Assembly (NCBI GenBank): GCA_016188775.1
Contig: JACPHC010000005.1
Span: forward strand, 1 to 41,793
Reading direction: 5' to 3'
DNA from: Parcubacteria group bacterium
Lineage (GTDB): Bacteria > Patescibacteriota > Minisyncoccia > JACPHC01
Length of the DNA: 41,793 nt
In this document: one piece after another, positions 23,449-31,704 of the stretch
How the letters are laid out: every line of letters starts with the position of its first letter
How positions within the stretch are numbered: position 1 is the stretch's first letter
Position numbers and translations under genes: made by a program
The notes under the pieces: model-generated
The model's input: only the letters and a program-made list of their open reading frames with translations
Told to the model about the DNA's origin: nothing
Database searches by the model: none

Positions 23449-25137
23449 ATGCGCTTTAAGCTTGCTTTTAAATTACTTAAACCTTTTGAAATTTGGCTGC
23501 TCATTTTCTTTTTCATTATTTTTATTTTAAGCGGCTCTATTTACGGAATAAGACTTTGGAATAAATTTTCGATTCCCGCGCCCGCCAGAGGAGGAGAAGT
23601 TCGGGAAGGCGTTACGGGGGAACCTCGGTTTTTAAATCCGCTTTTTTCTCTTTTAAACGACGCGGATCAGGACGCGGTGGAATTTATTTACGACGGACTT
23701 TATGAATACAATAACAAGGCGGAACTTGTTCCGAGTTTAGCTTCCGGCATTGAAACGGAAAACGAAGGGAAAACCGTTATTCTTAATTTAAGATCGGACA
23801 TTTTCTGGCATGACGGAGAAAAATTAAGCCCCGCGGACGTTATTTTCACGATCGAGACCATTAAAAATCCTAAAACCCGGAGCCCGTTGAGATCTCTTTG
23901 GCAGGACGTTAAAGTTTTTCAATCGGACGGCGGAAAAATAAAATTCGAATTTAACGAACCCCAAGGGAATTTTCTGGAAAAATTGACTTTGAAAATTTTA
24001 CCCGAGCATATCTGGAAAGACGTTTTGCCGGAAAATATTCTTTCGGTTGACATTAAAACGCATTTAATCGGCACTGGTCCGTATAAATTTATTGCTTTAA
24101 AAAACGATGACCAGGGGCGGATTACGAATTTGGATTTGGAAATTAATCGGCGTTATCATAAAAACGGACCGTTTATAAATAAAGTCATTTTTTATTTTTA
24201 CAAAAATGAGAACGAGCTTTTGGACGCGTATTCGAAAAATATCATTGACAGTTTCGGCGGAGTTTTTTCCGAGAACGTGGATTTTGAAAAAATTGGTTCG
24301 GCCAATATTCGTTTTCTGAAAATGCCCCGCTATTACGCTGTTTTTTTAAATCCGAACGAATCTAAGGTTTTGAATATAAAAGAAATTAGGGAAGCGCTTG
24401 AATTGGCCATTGATAAGACCGCTCTTTCGAGAAAAGTTTTTAATGGCAAGGCGGAAGCGATTAACAGCGTGATTCCGGAGAATTTTTTTAAGGATGCTCA
24501 AACGCCGAAAGCGGATTTTGACGCTGAAAAAGCCAATCAAATTCTGGAAAAAGCCGGCTGGAAATTAAATGAAAAGACAAAAATTCGAGAGAAAAAATTG
24601 GGTAAGGATAAAGAACTGACAGTTTTGTCATTTCGCTTGATGACCAGCGATTGGCCGCCTCTTCGGGAAACCGCTCGGTTTTTAGAGGAGTTCTGGAAAA
24701 AAATTGGCGCTAAAATTGAAATTCAGAATTTTCCCGACGCCCAAATTCAAAAAGATTTTATAAAACCGAGAAAATATGACGCTTTGATTTTTGGCGAAGT
24801 TTTGGGAACTATTCCGGATTTTTATAATTTTTGGCATTCTTCCGAGAGAAAAGACCCCGGCCTTAATTTATCGTTTTACGTCAGCAAAGAAGCGGATAAG
24901 ATTCTTGAAGAATTAAGAAAAATAATCGATAACGATTTGAGAATTAAAAAATTAAACGAACTGGCTCAAATTATTAATAAAGATAAGCCGGCCATATTTC
25001 TTTTTTCGCCAGATTACGTCTATGTTCAGAGAAAAAATATTTTAGGTTTTGAAACGGAAAAAATTGTTGTCCCGTCAAAAAGATTTAGCGATATTGAAAA
25101 TTGGCATCTGAAAACTAAACGAGTGTTGAAAAAATAA
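23449..25137 (+). CDS. Family 5 extracellular solute-binding protein (peptide type), membrane-anchored
   Basis: A 562-residue relative of DppA/OppA. A membrane segment (IWLLIFFFIIFILSGSIYGI, about 16-35) is not followed by a lipobox Cys, so it is probably an uncleaved anchor. Family segments include GEPRFLNPLFSLLNDADQ (about 56-73), VEFIYDGLYEYN, WHDGEKLSPADVIFTIETI (about 125-143), LIGTGPYKFIAL (about 205) and IREALELAIDKTAL (about 313). Such proteins deliver oligopeptides to an ABC importer, but no permease or ATPase gene is adjacent. The ATG at 23449 is used; a TTG six codons upstream overlaps secG. The stop overlaps the next start by one base. Confidence 0.88.
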   Translation: MRFKLAFKLLKPFEIWLLIFFFIIFILSGSIYGIRLWNKFSIPAPARGGEVREGVTGEPRFLNPLFSLLNDADQDAVEFIYDGLYEYNNKAELVPSLASGIETENEGKTVILNLRSDIFWHDGEKLSPADVIFTIETIKNPKTRSPLRSLWQDVKVFQSDGGKIKFEFNEPQGNFLEKLTLKILPEHIWKDVLPENILSVDIKTHLIGTGPYKFIALKNDDQGRITNLDLEINRRYHKNGPFINKVIFYFYKNENELLDAYSKNIIDSFGGVFSENVDFEKIGSANIRFLKMPRYYAVFLNPNESKVLNIKEIREALELAIDKTALSRKVFNGKAEAINSVIPENFFKDAQTPKADFDAEKANQILEKAGWKLNEKTKIREKKLGKDKELTVLSFRLMTSDWPPLRETARFLEEFWKKIGAKIEIQNFPDAQIQKDFIKPRKYDALIFGEVLGTIPDFYNFWHSSERKDPGLNLSFYVSKEADKILEELRKIIDNDLRIKKLNELAQIINKDKPAIFLFSPDYVYVQRKNILGFETEKIVVPSKRFSDIENWHLKTKRVLKK

Positions 25138-26132
25138 TGGAAAGCGATAAATTTAAAATGAGGCAAATGATTTTGGATTTTCCCAAACAGTTTCAATTCG
25201 GCCTTAAAATTGGGAGTGAAATTAAATTCAAGGACAATTTTGACAGTTTAATCATTTGCGGCATGGGTGGCTCGGTCTTGGCCGGCGATTTGTTAAAATT
25301 TTTAATTTCGCATTTAGGATTTAAAAAATCCGTTCATATTCATCGAACGTACGGCTTGCCTTATCAAACTTCGTCCCAAAGTCTTATTGTGCCGATTTCT
25401 TACTCCGGCAACACTGAAGAAACTATTTCATCGCTTTCCGAGGCTCTAAAAAGAAAATTAAAAATTGTTGTTATTACTCAAGGCGGCGAACTTGAAAAAT
25501 TAGCTTTAAAAAATAATATCCCGCTTATTAAAATCCCTCAAGATTTTATTCCGCCCCGTCTGGCCTTAGGTTATATTTTTTCCGGTTTGTTGACGATTTT
25601 AGCCAGGGTCGGTTTAATTAAAGATCAAAGCGATTATTTTCTAAAAATCGTTAAAAATTTCAAGCCGCAAAAACTCGAAGAACGCGGGAAAAAATTGGCC
25701 AAAAGAGTTTTTAAAAAATTTCCTTTAATTTATATCTCCCAAAATAATAAAGCGCTGGCTCATATTTGGAAAATCAAATTTAACGAAAATTCCAAAACTC
25801 ACGCTTTTGATAATTATTTGCCGGAAATGTCTCATAATGAAATAGTTGGTTTTTCAGAAGATAAGGACGCTCGATTTTTCCATACTTTCTTTTTAACTTC
25901 TAAAAACGATCATCCGCGGATAATTAAAAAAACAAGGCTTATTAAAAACCTGTTTAAAAATAAAGGATTTACTTTTGACGAAATTAAAATCGAAGGCGAG
26001 AATATTTATTTTAAAATTTTTTCCACTATTATTTTAGGAGATTGGATTTCTTATTATCTGGCCCTAGAGTATGGCCTTGATCCCGTTTCTAATCCCATTA
26101 TTGACGAATTAAAATTAAAAATGAAAAAATAA
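25137..26132 (+). CDS. Bifunctional phosphoglucose/phosphomannose isomerase (SIS domain)
   Basis: A 331-residue cytosolic enzyme of the small archaeal-type PGI/PMI family, which interconverts fructose-6-P with glucose-6-P and mannose-6-P. Two SIS halves are seen: CGMGGSVLAGD (about 41-51) and SYSGNTEETISSL (about 88-100) in the first, and YLPEMSHNEIVGFS (about 226-239) with the catalytic Glu/His region in the second. The start codon shares one base with the previous stop (TAATG), which suggests translational coupling. Together with the phosphomannomutase at 29170 it could feed sugar-phosphate and nucleotide-sugar synthesis. Confidence 0.92.
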   Translation: MESDKFKMRQMILDFPKQFQFGLKIGSEIKFKDNFDSLIICGMGGSVLAGDLLKFLISHLGFKKSVHIHRTYGLPYQTSSQSLIVPISYSGNTEETISSLSEALKRKLKIVVITQGGELEKLALKNNIPLIKIPQDFIPPRLALGYIFSGLLTILARVGLIKDQSDYFLKIVKNFKPQKLEERGKKLAKRVFKKFPLIYISQNNKALAHIWKIKFNENSKTHAFDNYLPEMSHNEIVGFSEDKDARFFHTFFLTSKNDHPRIIKKTRLIKNLFKNKGFTFDEIKIEGENIYFKIFSTIILGDWISYYLALEYGLDPVSNPIIDELKLKMKK

Positions 26133-26160
26133 ATGCGGCGCTCTCTACTAAATTTTTCTG

Positions 26161-26243
26161 TGCCGAAGGTGGGATTTGAACCCACAAGCCCTTACGGGCA
26201 TAGCGTCCTGAACGCTACGTGTATACCATTCCACCACTTCGGC
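26161..26243 (-). tRNA. tRNA-Leu (anticodon CAG)
   Basis: A class II tRNA on the minus strand with a long variable arm (TGCCCGTAAGGGCT). Acceptor GCCGAAG with CTTCGGC, anticodon stem TAGCG/CGCTA with loop TTCAGGA, and T-arm GTGGG-TTCAAAT-CCCAC. Discriminator A; CCA not encoded. It lies antisense between two plus-strand genes. Confidence 0.95.
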
Positions 26244-26244
26244 G

Positions 26245-26265
26245 TGTCTGCCTGCCGGCAAGACA
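26245..26265. repeat. Short REP-like palindrome
   Basis: TGTCT (26245-26249) and AGACA (26261-26265) enclose the self-complementary TGCCGGCA. GC-rich, between tRNA-Leu and the RNase J gene. It resembles short CTGCCGGCAG palindromes I associate with Parcubacteria genomes, but this was not searched. Confidence 0.35.
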
Positions 26266-26316
26266 GGTCTGCTAATTTCACTACTTGAGCCTTTTAATAT
26301 CTATAAATATTTAAAC

Positions 26317-28032
26317 ATGATTATGATAAAAAAACAACCGATTCGACCAAGTCATTTAGGCGGTCTTAATTACCCTATTCGCATTATTCCTCTTGGCGGT
26401 TTTGAAGAAATTGGCTTGAATATGATGATTATAGAATATAACGGCAAGATGATTATAGTGGATATGGGTTTGGGGTTTCCGGAAGAAGATATGCCGGGAA
26501 TTGATTTTATTATTCCCAATATCGCTTATCTTAAGGGCAAAGAGAAAAATATTCTTGGAGTTTTTATTACTCACGGCCATTACGATCATATCGGCGCGAT
26601 TCCTTATCTTATTGAAAAACTCGGCAATCCGCCGATTTTCACGATGCCGTTAACCGCCGGTTTTATTTTAAAACGCCAGGAAGATTTTCCCGGCGTGCCT
26701 AAACTTGAAATTCATCGTTTAAAAAAAGATGAAGTCGTGCATTTAGGTTCTTTTAAGGTCGGTTATTTTCGGGTTAATCATAATATTCCCGACGGAATTG
26801 GATTAGTCATTAATACGCCGGTCGGAAAAATCGTTCATTCCTGCGATTTTAAATTTGATTACACTCCGATTAACGATGAGCCGATTGACGAGAAAAAACT
26901 CAAAGCCATAGGCGAGAGCAATGTTTTGGCGCTTCTTTCCGACAGCACTAACGCTGAAAATCCCGGCCATTCTCTTTCCGAGTCCGTGGTTTTGGAAAAT
27001 ATGGATCAAATGTTTCAAAAAGCCAAAGGCAGAATTATTACCGCGACTTTCGCTTCTTTGATCAGCCGAATTCAGATAATTTTTATGCTGGCGGAAAAAT
27101 ACGGCCGCAAAGTGGCCATTGACGGATATTCTATGAAAGCTAACGTGGCGATCGCCCGGGAACTTAAATATTTGAAGTTTTCTTCGGAGACGCTTATTAA
27201 ACCGGAAGAAGTTGATAAATTTTCCGATAATAAAATCGTGGTCCTGGGAACCGGAGCCCAGGGAGAGGGCAACGCGGTTTTGATGCGGATCGCTTCGGGC
27301 GAGCATCGCTTTATTCAAATTAAAAAGGGCGATACGGTGATATTTTCTTCTTCAGTAGTTCCCGGCAATGAGAGGACGGTCCAACGTTTAAAAGACACTC
27401 TTTATCGCCGGGGAGCGAAAGTTTATCACTATAAAATGATGGATTTGCACGCCGGCGGGCACGGCCAGCAGGAAGATCTTAGGCAAATGCTGGAACTTAT
27501 TCGCCCGAAATATTTTATTCCCATTCACGGCAATTATTATATGCTGAAATTGCACGGAGAAATTGCCGAATCAGTCGGCATTAAACCGGAGAATATAATT
27601 ATTGCCGGCGACGGAGACGCGATTGAGCTTTTATCCGGTAAAGTTGAAGTTGTGAAAGAAAAAGCGCCGGCCGGCTATGTTATGGTTGACGGACTGGGCG
27701 TTGGCGATGTCGGTGAAGTGGTGCTTCGCGACCGCCAGGTTATGGCTCAAGATGGAATGTTCGTGGTCATCGTGATCGTTGACAGCAAAACCGGAAAAAT
27801 CAGGGGCGATCCGGATGTTATTTCTCGCGGTTTTGTTTATTTAAAAGAATCAAGGGCTTTAATCGGCGAGGCTAAAAGCAAAGTTAAAAAAATTGTCAGT
27901 AAAGCGGCTTCGCCCGAGCACACGATGAACTGGGCCTATGTTCGGGATCAGATCAGGGAACGGTTGGGCCAATTTCTTTTTTCTAAAACTGAACGCCGGC
28001 CGATGATTTTACCGGTCGTTATTGAGATTTAA
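26317..28032 (+). CDS. rnj: Ribonuclease J
   Basis: A 571-residue metallo-beta-lactamase-fold RNase with 5'-3' exo- and endonuclease activity, central to mRNA decay and rRNA maturation where RNase E is missing. The metal motif HGHYDHIG is at 86-93; LLSDSTNAENPG (about 208-219) and the beta-CASP segments (ATFASLISRIQ near 245, then GTGAQGEGNAVL near 313) follow, and HAGGHGQQEDL with PKYFIPIHGNY (about 383-410) gives later metal ligands. The C-terminal domain (VGDVGEVVLRDRQVMAQDGM onward) is present. An ATG two codons downstream (26323) is equally possible. tRNA-Leu lies antisense upstream. Confidence 0.95.
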   Translation: MIMIKKQPIRPSHLGGLNYPIRIIPLGGFEEIGLNMMIIEYNGKMIIVDMGLGFPEEDMPGIDFIIPNIAYLKGKEKNILGVFITHGHYDHIGAIPYLIEKLGNPPIFTMPLTAGFILKRQEDFPGVPKLEIHRLKKDEVVHLGSFKVGYFRVNHNIPDGIGLVINTPVGKIVHSCDFKFDYTPINDEPIDEKKLKAIGESNVLALLSDSTNAENPGHSLSESVVLENMDQMFQKAKGRIITATFASLISRIQIIFMLAEKYGRKVAIDGYSMKANVAIARELKYLKFSSETLIKPEEVDKFSDNKIVVLGTGAQGEGNAVLMRIASGEHRFIQIKKGDTVIFSSSVVPGNERTVQRLKDTLYRRGAKVYHYKMMDLHAGGHGQQEDLRQMLELIRPKYFIPIHGNYYMLKLHGEIAESVGIKPENIIIAGDGDAIELLSGKVEVVKEKAPAGYVMVDGLGVGDVGEVVLRDRQVMAQDGMFVVIVIVDSKTGKIRGDPDVISRGFVYLKESRALIGEAKSKVKKIVSKAASPEHTMNWAYVRDQIRERLGQFLFSKTERRPMILPVVIEI

Positions 28033-28037
28033 AGGGC

Positions 28038-28085
28038 TTTCTCTAAATTTTCAAGCGCAAAGCGCGCAGAAAATTTAGTTAGAAA
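28038..28085. terminator. Hairpin after the RNase J gene
   Basis: TTTCTCTAAATTTTC (28038-28052) pairs with GAAAATTTAGTTAGAAA (28069-28085), two bases longer, around a GCGC-rich loop. There is no good U-tract on the plus strand, so termination is plausible but unproven. Confidence 0.45.
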
Positions 28086-28091
28086 ACCTTT

Positions 28092-28205
28092 ACCCAGCAC
28101 ATAACTTTATGTATTATGTAATAGTCTTACATAAAGTTATCTGCTGGGTGCTCAATGTGATAGTAAAATTTATTTCGCATTGAGGCTCGTAAATTTTAAT
28201 CACAT
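28092..28205 (+). promoter_or_regulatory. Structured leader of trpS (two hairpins)
   Basis: ACCCAGCACATAACTTTATG (from 28092) pairs at 21 of 22 positions with a segment ending ATCTGCTGGGT (28149). A second stem uses CTCAATG (from 28151) with CATTGAG (to 28186), and AATGTGAT can instead pair with ATCACATT at about 28197-28206. The second set offers alternative folds just before the trpS start. No T-box consensus is visible, so the regulatory reading is inference; it may be an inverted-repeat element. Confidence 0.45.
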
Positions 28206-28209
28206 TAGC

Positions 28210-29178
28210 ATGACCAGAGTTTTTAGCGGAGTTCGGTCTTCGGGCCGGCTTCACATCGGAAATTATTTTGGAGCGATAAAATCGTGGATTGATTTGCAAA
28301 ATAAACACGAGTCTATTTTTGCCGTGGTGGATTATCATGCCATCACTACTCCCTATAATCCGAAGGGAATGAAACGTATGGTTTGGGATACGATTTTAGA
28401 TTTTTTAGCCGCCGGGCTTAATCCGAAAAAAACTTCCATTATCATTCAATCTCAAATTCCGGAGCACACGGAATTGGCTTGGATTTTTAACACCTTAACG
28501 CCGGTCTCATGGCTGGATCGTTTGCCGACTTATCGGGAAAAGATTGAAGCTCATCCCCAAAATGCGAATATGGGCTTGTTAGATTATCCCGTTTTAATGG
28601 CTGCCGACATCCTGATTTATAAAGCTGATATTGTTCCGGTTGGCGAGGATCAGATCGCTCATATTGATTTGGCCAATGAAATTGTTAAAAGATTCAATTA
28701 TCTTTACGGCCCGACTTTTTCGAGAATAAAGCCGTTTTTTTCCAAAGGCGCTCGGATTATGTCTTTGTCCGATCCGACTAAAAAAATGTCAAAAACCGGC
28801 GGGGAAGGAATCGGTCTTTATGACGAGCCGGAAGAAATCCGCGATAAAATAAAAAAAGCCGTCACCGATTCCGGTCGGGAAATTATTATGAGGGAAGACA
28901 AACCGGCCATTTCCAATCTTCTTTTGATCTATCATCTTTTTTCCGGAAAATCGATCAAGGCGATTGAAAAAAAATATCAAGACAAAGGCTATGCCGATTT
29001 TAAAAAAGATTTAGCCGAGATTATCGTTAAAGGCTTGGAGCCTTTTCGCCAAAAAAGAAAAGAATTAGAAAAAAAGCCGCGATACGTCAAGAAAGTCGTG
29101 GCCAGCGGCGTTGATAGGGCGCGAAAAATCGCCTCAAAAAATCTTTTAGAAATTAAAAGAAAAATAGGATTAATTTAA
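28210..29178 (+). CDS. trpS: Tryptophanyl-tRNA synthetase
   Basis: A 322-residue class I aminoacyl-tRNA synthetase, near the usual 330. The HIGH signature appears as HIGN at 15-18 and KMSKS as KMSKT at 192-196. MAADILIYKADIVPVGEDQIAH (130-151) is typical of TrpRS and contributes to Trp and ATP binding. The start ATG at 28210 gives the standard MTRVFSGVRSSGRLHIGN opening; the frame is open 10 codons further upstream without a better start. The gene converges with the phosphomannomutase gene, and their 3' ends overlap by 9 bases. Confidence 0.96.
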   Translation: MTRVFSGVRSSGRLHIGNYFGAIKSWIDLQNKHESIFAVVDYHAITTPYNPKGMKRMVWDTILDFLAAGLNPKKTSIIIQSQIPEHTELAWIFNTLTPVSWLDRLPTYREKIEAHPQNANMGLLDYPVLMAADILIYKADIVPVGEDQIAHIDLANEIVKRFNYLYGPTFSRIKPFFSKGARIMSLSDPTKKMSKTGGEGIGLYDEPEEIRDKIKKAVTDSGREIIMREDKPAISNLLLIYHLFSGKSIKAIEKKYQDKGYADFKKDLAEIIVKGLEPFRQKRKELEKKPRYVKKVVASGVDRARKIASKNLLEIKRKIGLI

Positions 29179-30552
29179 AATTAAATCCAATATTTCTTTT
29201 ATTTTTTCTCTCATTAAGTAATCGGTTTTTGCTTCCAGATTAAGACGAAGCAGAGATTCGGTATTGGACGGCCTGACATTAAACCACCAGCCGCCGGTTA
29301 AATTTTGCCAATCAAATTCCATCGTTAATCCGTCGATTTTATCAATTTTCTCGGCCTTATTTTCATAATTTTTTTCAATTCTTTTAATTGCTTCTTCTCT
29401 GTTTTTTATCTCGAAATTAATTTCGCCGGACTGAAAATATTTTTTAAAAGGCTGAATAAGATCTTCAAGGCTTTTTTTGTTTTCGGAAATAATTGACAGA
29501 ATTTTTAACATCGCGAAAATTCCCGAATCGGCGTTAAAAAAATCTTTAAAATAATAGTGGCCGGAGAGCTCGCCGCCGAAGACGGCTTCTTCTTGGCGAA
29601 GCCGGCGTTTGAAAAAAGCGTGGCCGACCTGGCTGATAATCGGTTTTCCGTTATTTTTTTCTATTGTTTCGCCAACGATTTTGGAAGAGCGGGGATCGTA
29701 GATAATTTTGGCGCCGGGATTTTTTTTCAAATAATCTTCCGCGACTAACGCCGTAATTAAATCAGCCGGGATTCTTTGGCTGAAAGAAGTGAGAAAAAAG
29801 ACTCGATCCCCGTCGCCGTCAAAAGCGATTCCTAAATCCGCTTTTTCTATTTTAATCGTGTTTTTAAGCATCGTTAAAGTTTCTTCTTTGAGCGGATTGG
29901 CTTCGTGGTTGGGAAAAGCGCCGTTGGGTTCAAAATATAAAGGAATTATTTTTATCATTGGAAATTCTTTGAAGAGTTCCGTCAAAATCAATCCGGCCAT
30001 GCCGTTTCCGTTATCAATGGCGATTTTCATCGGCAGCAGTTTAAGATTATTAGTCAGGAAGTGGACATATTCTTTTAAATAATTTTGGTCATAAATAAAA
30101 AAGTTTTCGCTTCCGCTATTTTCAAAACTCTTTTTTTCCATAATATTTTTTATTTCTTTTAGCCCCGAATCAAATCCCATGGGAATGGCCGTCTCTTTTG
30201 ATATTTTAAAACCGTTGAATTTTTTGGGATTATGCGAGGCCGTCACCATAACGCCGGCGTCAGCCAGTTCTTTATTGATTATCCAATAATGCATCGGCGT
30301 TGAAGTAAGGCCGGTTCTGATAATTTTTACGTTTTCCGAAACTAATCCTTTAATCAGATTATTTTCCAAAGCTAAAGAAGAAGGTCTTGCGTCCCGGGAG
30401 ATAATTATTTTAATATGGGAAGGCATTTGTCTGTTGATTTTAAGATACGTGATAAAGGCGCGGCCAATTAAAAAAGCCGTCTCTTCGTTTATTTCATCGG
30501 AATAAACTCCTCGAATATCGTAAGCTTTAAAAATAGAGGGATTTATTGGCAT
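29170..30552 (-). CDS. manB: Phosphomannomutase/phosphoglucomutase
   Basis: A 460-residue alpha-D-phosphohexomutase with four domains. The catalytic phosphoserine loop TASHNPKKFNGFK is at about 104-116 (Ser106), the Mg-binding loop AFDGDGDRVFF at about 235-245, the sugar-specificity loop GGELSGHYYF at about 318-327 and the phosphate-binding loop RPSNTESLLR near 425. It interconverts 6-phospho and 1-phospho sugars for nucleotide-sugar and surface-polysaccharide synthesis, downstream of the isomerase at 25137. The start lies 129 bases from the divergent ychF gene, in a gap occupied by an inverted repeat. Confidence 0.94.
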   Translation of the reverse strand: MPINPSIFKAYDIRGVYSDEINEETAFLIGRAFITYLKINRQMPSHIKIIISRDARPSSLALENNLIKGLVSENVKIIRTGLTSTPMHYWIINKELADAGVMVTASHNPKKFNGFKISKETAIPMGFDSGLKEIKNIMEKKSFENSGSENFFIYDQNYLKEYVHFLTNNLKLLPMKIAIDNGNGMAGLILTELFKEFPMIKIIPLYFEPNGAFPNHEANPLKEETLTMLKNTIKIEKADLGIAFDGDGDRVFFLTSFSQRIPADLITALVAEDYLKKNPGAKIIYDPRSSKIVGETIEKNNGKPIISQVGHAFFKRRLRQEEAVFGGELSGHYYFKDFFNADSGIFAMLKILSIISENKKSLEDLIQPFKKYFQSGEINFEIKNREEAIKRIEKNYENKAEKIDKIDGLTMEFDWQNLTGGWWFNVRPSNTESLLRLNLEAKTDYLMREKIKEILDLILN

Positions 30553-30562
30553 ATCATTATAA

Positions 30563-30682
30563 TCCCGTTAGAAGCCGCGATCGCTTTTTTATGGGGAATT
30601 AAAGTAGTATATGTGCATACATAGATTAAAAAAAAACTAAAATTATAGCAAATCGTTTAATCGCGATCTGCTTCTAAAGGGA
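30563..30682. repeat. Inverted repeat in the divergent gap between phosphomannomutase and ychF
   Basis: TCCCGTTAGAAGC (30563-30575) matches GCTTCTAAAGGGA (30670-30682) except at one base, and inner CGCGATCG/TCGCGATC segments extend the pairing. The right arm runs into the first base of the ychF ATG. The centre is AT-rich and could hold both promoters (for example TATATG near 30609). The CCCGTTAGAAG end faintly resembles the CCCCGTA elements at 11366 and 34933. Confidence 0.55.
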
Positions 30683-31704
30683 TGAAACTTTCTATCGGAA
30701 TTGTCGGTTTGCCAAATGTCGGCAAATCAACTCTTTTTAAAATTTTAACCAAACAAGAAGTTCATATTGCCAATTATCCTTTTGCCACGATCGATCCCAA
30801 TGTCGGCGTGGTTTCCGTGCCGGACGAGCGGCTTCAAGCGTTAGCCGAACTTCATCGTTCAAAAAAAATTATTCCGGCCATTGTCGAATTTTACGATATT
30901 GCCGGATTAGTTAAGGGGGCGGCCGGAGGCGAAGGATTAGGGAATCAATTTTTGTCTCATATCAGGGAAGTCGAGATTATCATTGAGGTGGTTCGGGTTT
31001 TTGCCTCGGAAGAAATTATTCATGTTGAAAATAAAATTGATCCGATAAAAGATATAGAGGCGATAAACACGGAATTAATTTTAAAAGACATTGAAACCGT
31101 TCAAAAAAGATTGGAAAAACTCGAGAAAGAGGCAAAGACCGGGGATAAGAGTAAAATTAAAGATTGGGAGACGATGAAAAAAACTTTAGACGGCTTGAAT
31201 AAAAATATTCTGGCTCGAAATATCGGCCAAGAATTATTAGATGAGCCGTCCGTAAAAGAGTTGAATCTTTTAACCGCCAAACCTCAAATTTATCTTTTCA
31301 ACGGAAAAGAAGAAGAAGTCAACGCCGATTTAAAAAATAAAATTTCCGCCTTTGGCGGAAAATCGCTTGACGCCGATTATCTTATTGCCGATTTATCAAA
31401 AGAAACAAGCGTCAGCAATCTTATCAGAAAGGCTTATGAAATTTTAGGGCTAATTAGTTTTTTTACCACCGGCGAAGACGAGACTCGGGCTTGGGCCATA
31501 AAAAAGGGCCAAAAAGCGCCCCAAGCCGCCGGCGTTATTCACAGCGATTTTGAAAAAAAATTTATCAGAGCGGAAATTATTTCCTCGGATAAATTATTGG
31601 AAGCGGGAGATTGGCAGCGAGCCAAACAAAAAGGTTTAATTCGTCTTGAGGGTAAAGATTATGTTATGCGAGATGGCGACGTAATGATAGTCAGGCACGG
31701 CTAA
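30682..31704 (+). CDS. ychF: Ribosome-binding ATPase YchF (OLA1 family)
   Basis: A 340-residue P-loop NTPase of the Obg family that prefers ATP and associates with ribosomes. G1 GLPNVGKST is at 9-17 and the G3 region DIAGLVKGAAGGEGLGNQFL at about 73-92; the G4 position in this family lacks the NKxD found in GTPases, and here the equivalent is LFNGKEEE. The coiled-coil insert (about 128-205) and C-terminal TGS-like domain (FFTTGEDETRAWAIKKGQKAPQAAGVIHSDFEK, 257-289) are complete. The 3' end overlaps uvrA, on the opposite strand, by 14 bases. Confidence 0.96.
   Translation: MKLSIGIVGLPNVGKSTLFKILTKQEVHIANYPFATIDPNVGVVSVPDERLQALAELHRSKKIIPAIVEFYDIAGLVKGAAGGEGLGNQFLSHIREVEIIIEVVRVFASEEIIHVENKIDPIKDIEAINTELILKDIETVQKRLEKLEKEAKTGDKSKIKDWETMKKTLDGLNKNILARNIGQELLDEPSVKELNLLTAKPQIYLFNGKEEEVNADLKNKISAFGGKSLDADYLIADLSKETSVSNLIRKAYEILGLISFFTTGEDETRAWAIKKGQKAPQAAGVIHSDFEKKFIRAEIISSDKLLEAGDWQRAKQKGLIRLEGKDYVMRDGDVMIVRHG

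Noticed and set aside
28092-28205. T-box leader for trpS
   Set aside because: No T-box sequence or specifier-loop context could be seen, and the stems fit plain inverted repeats.
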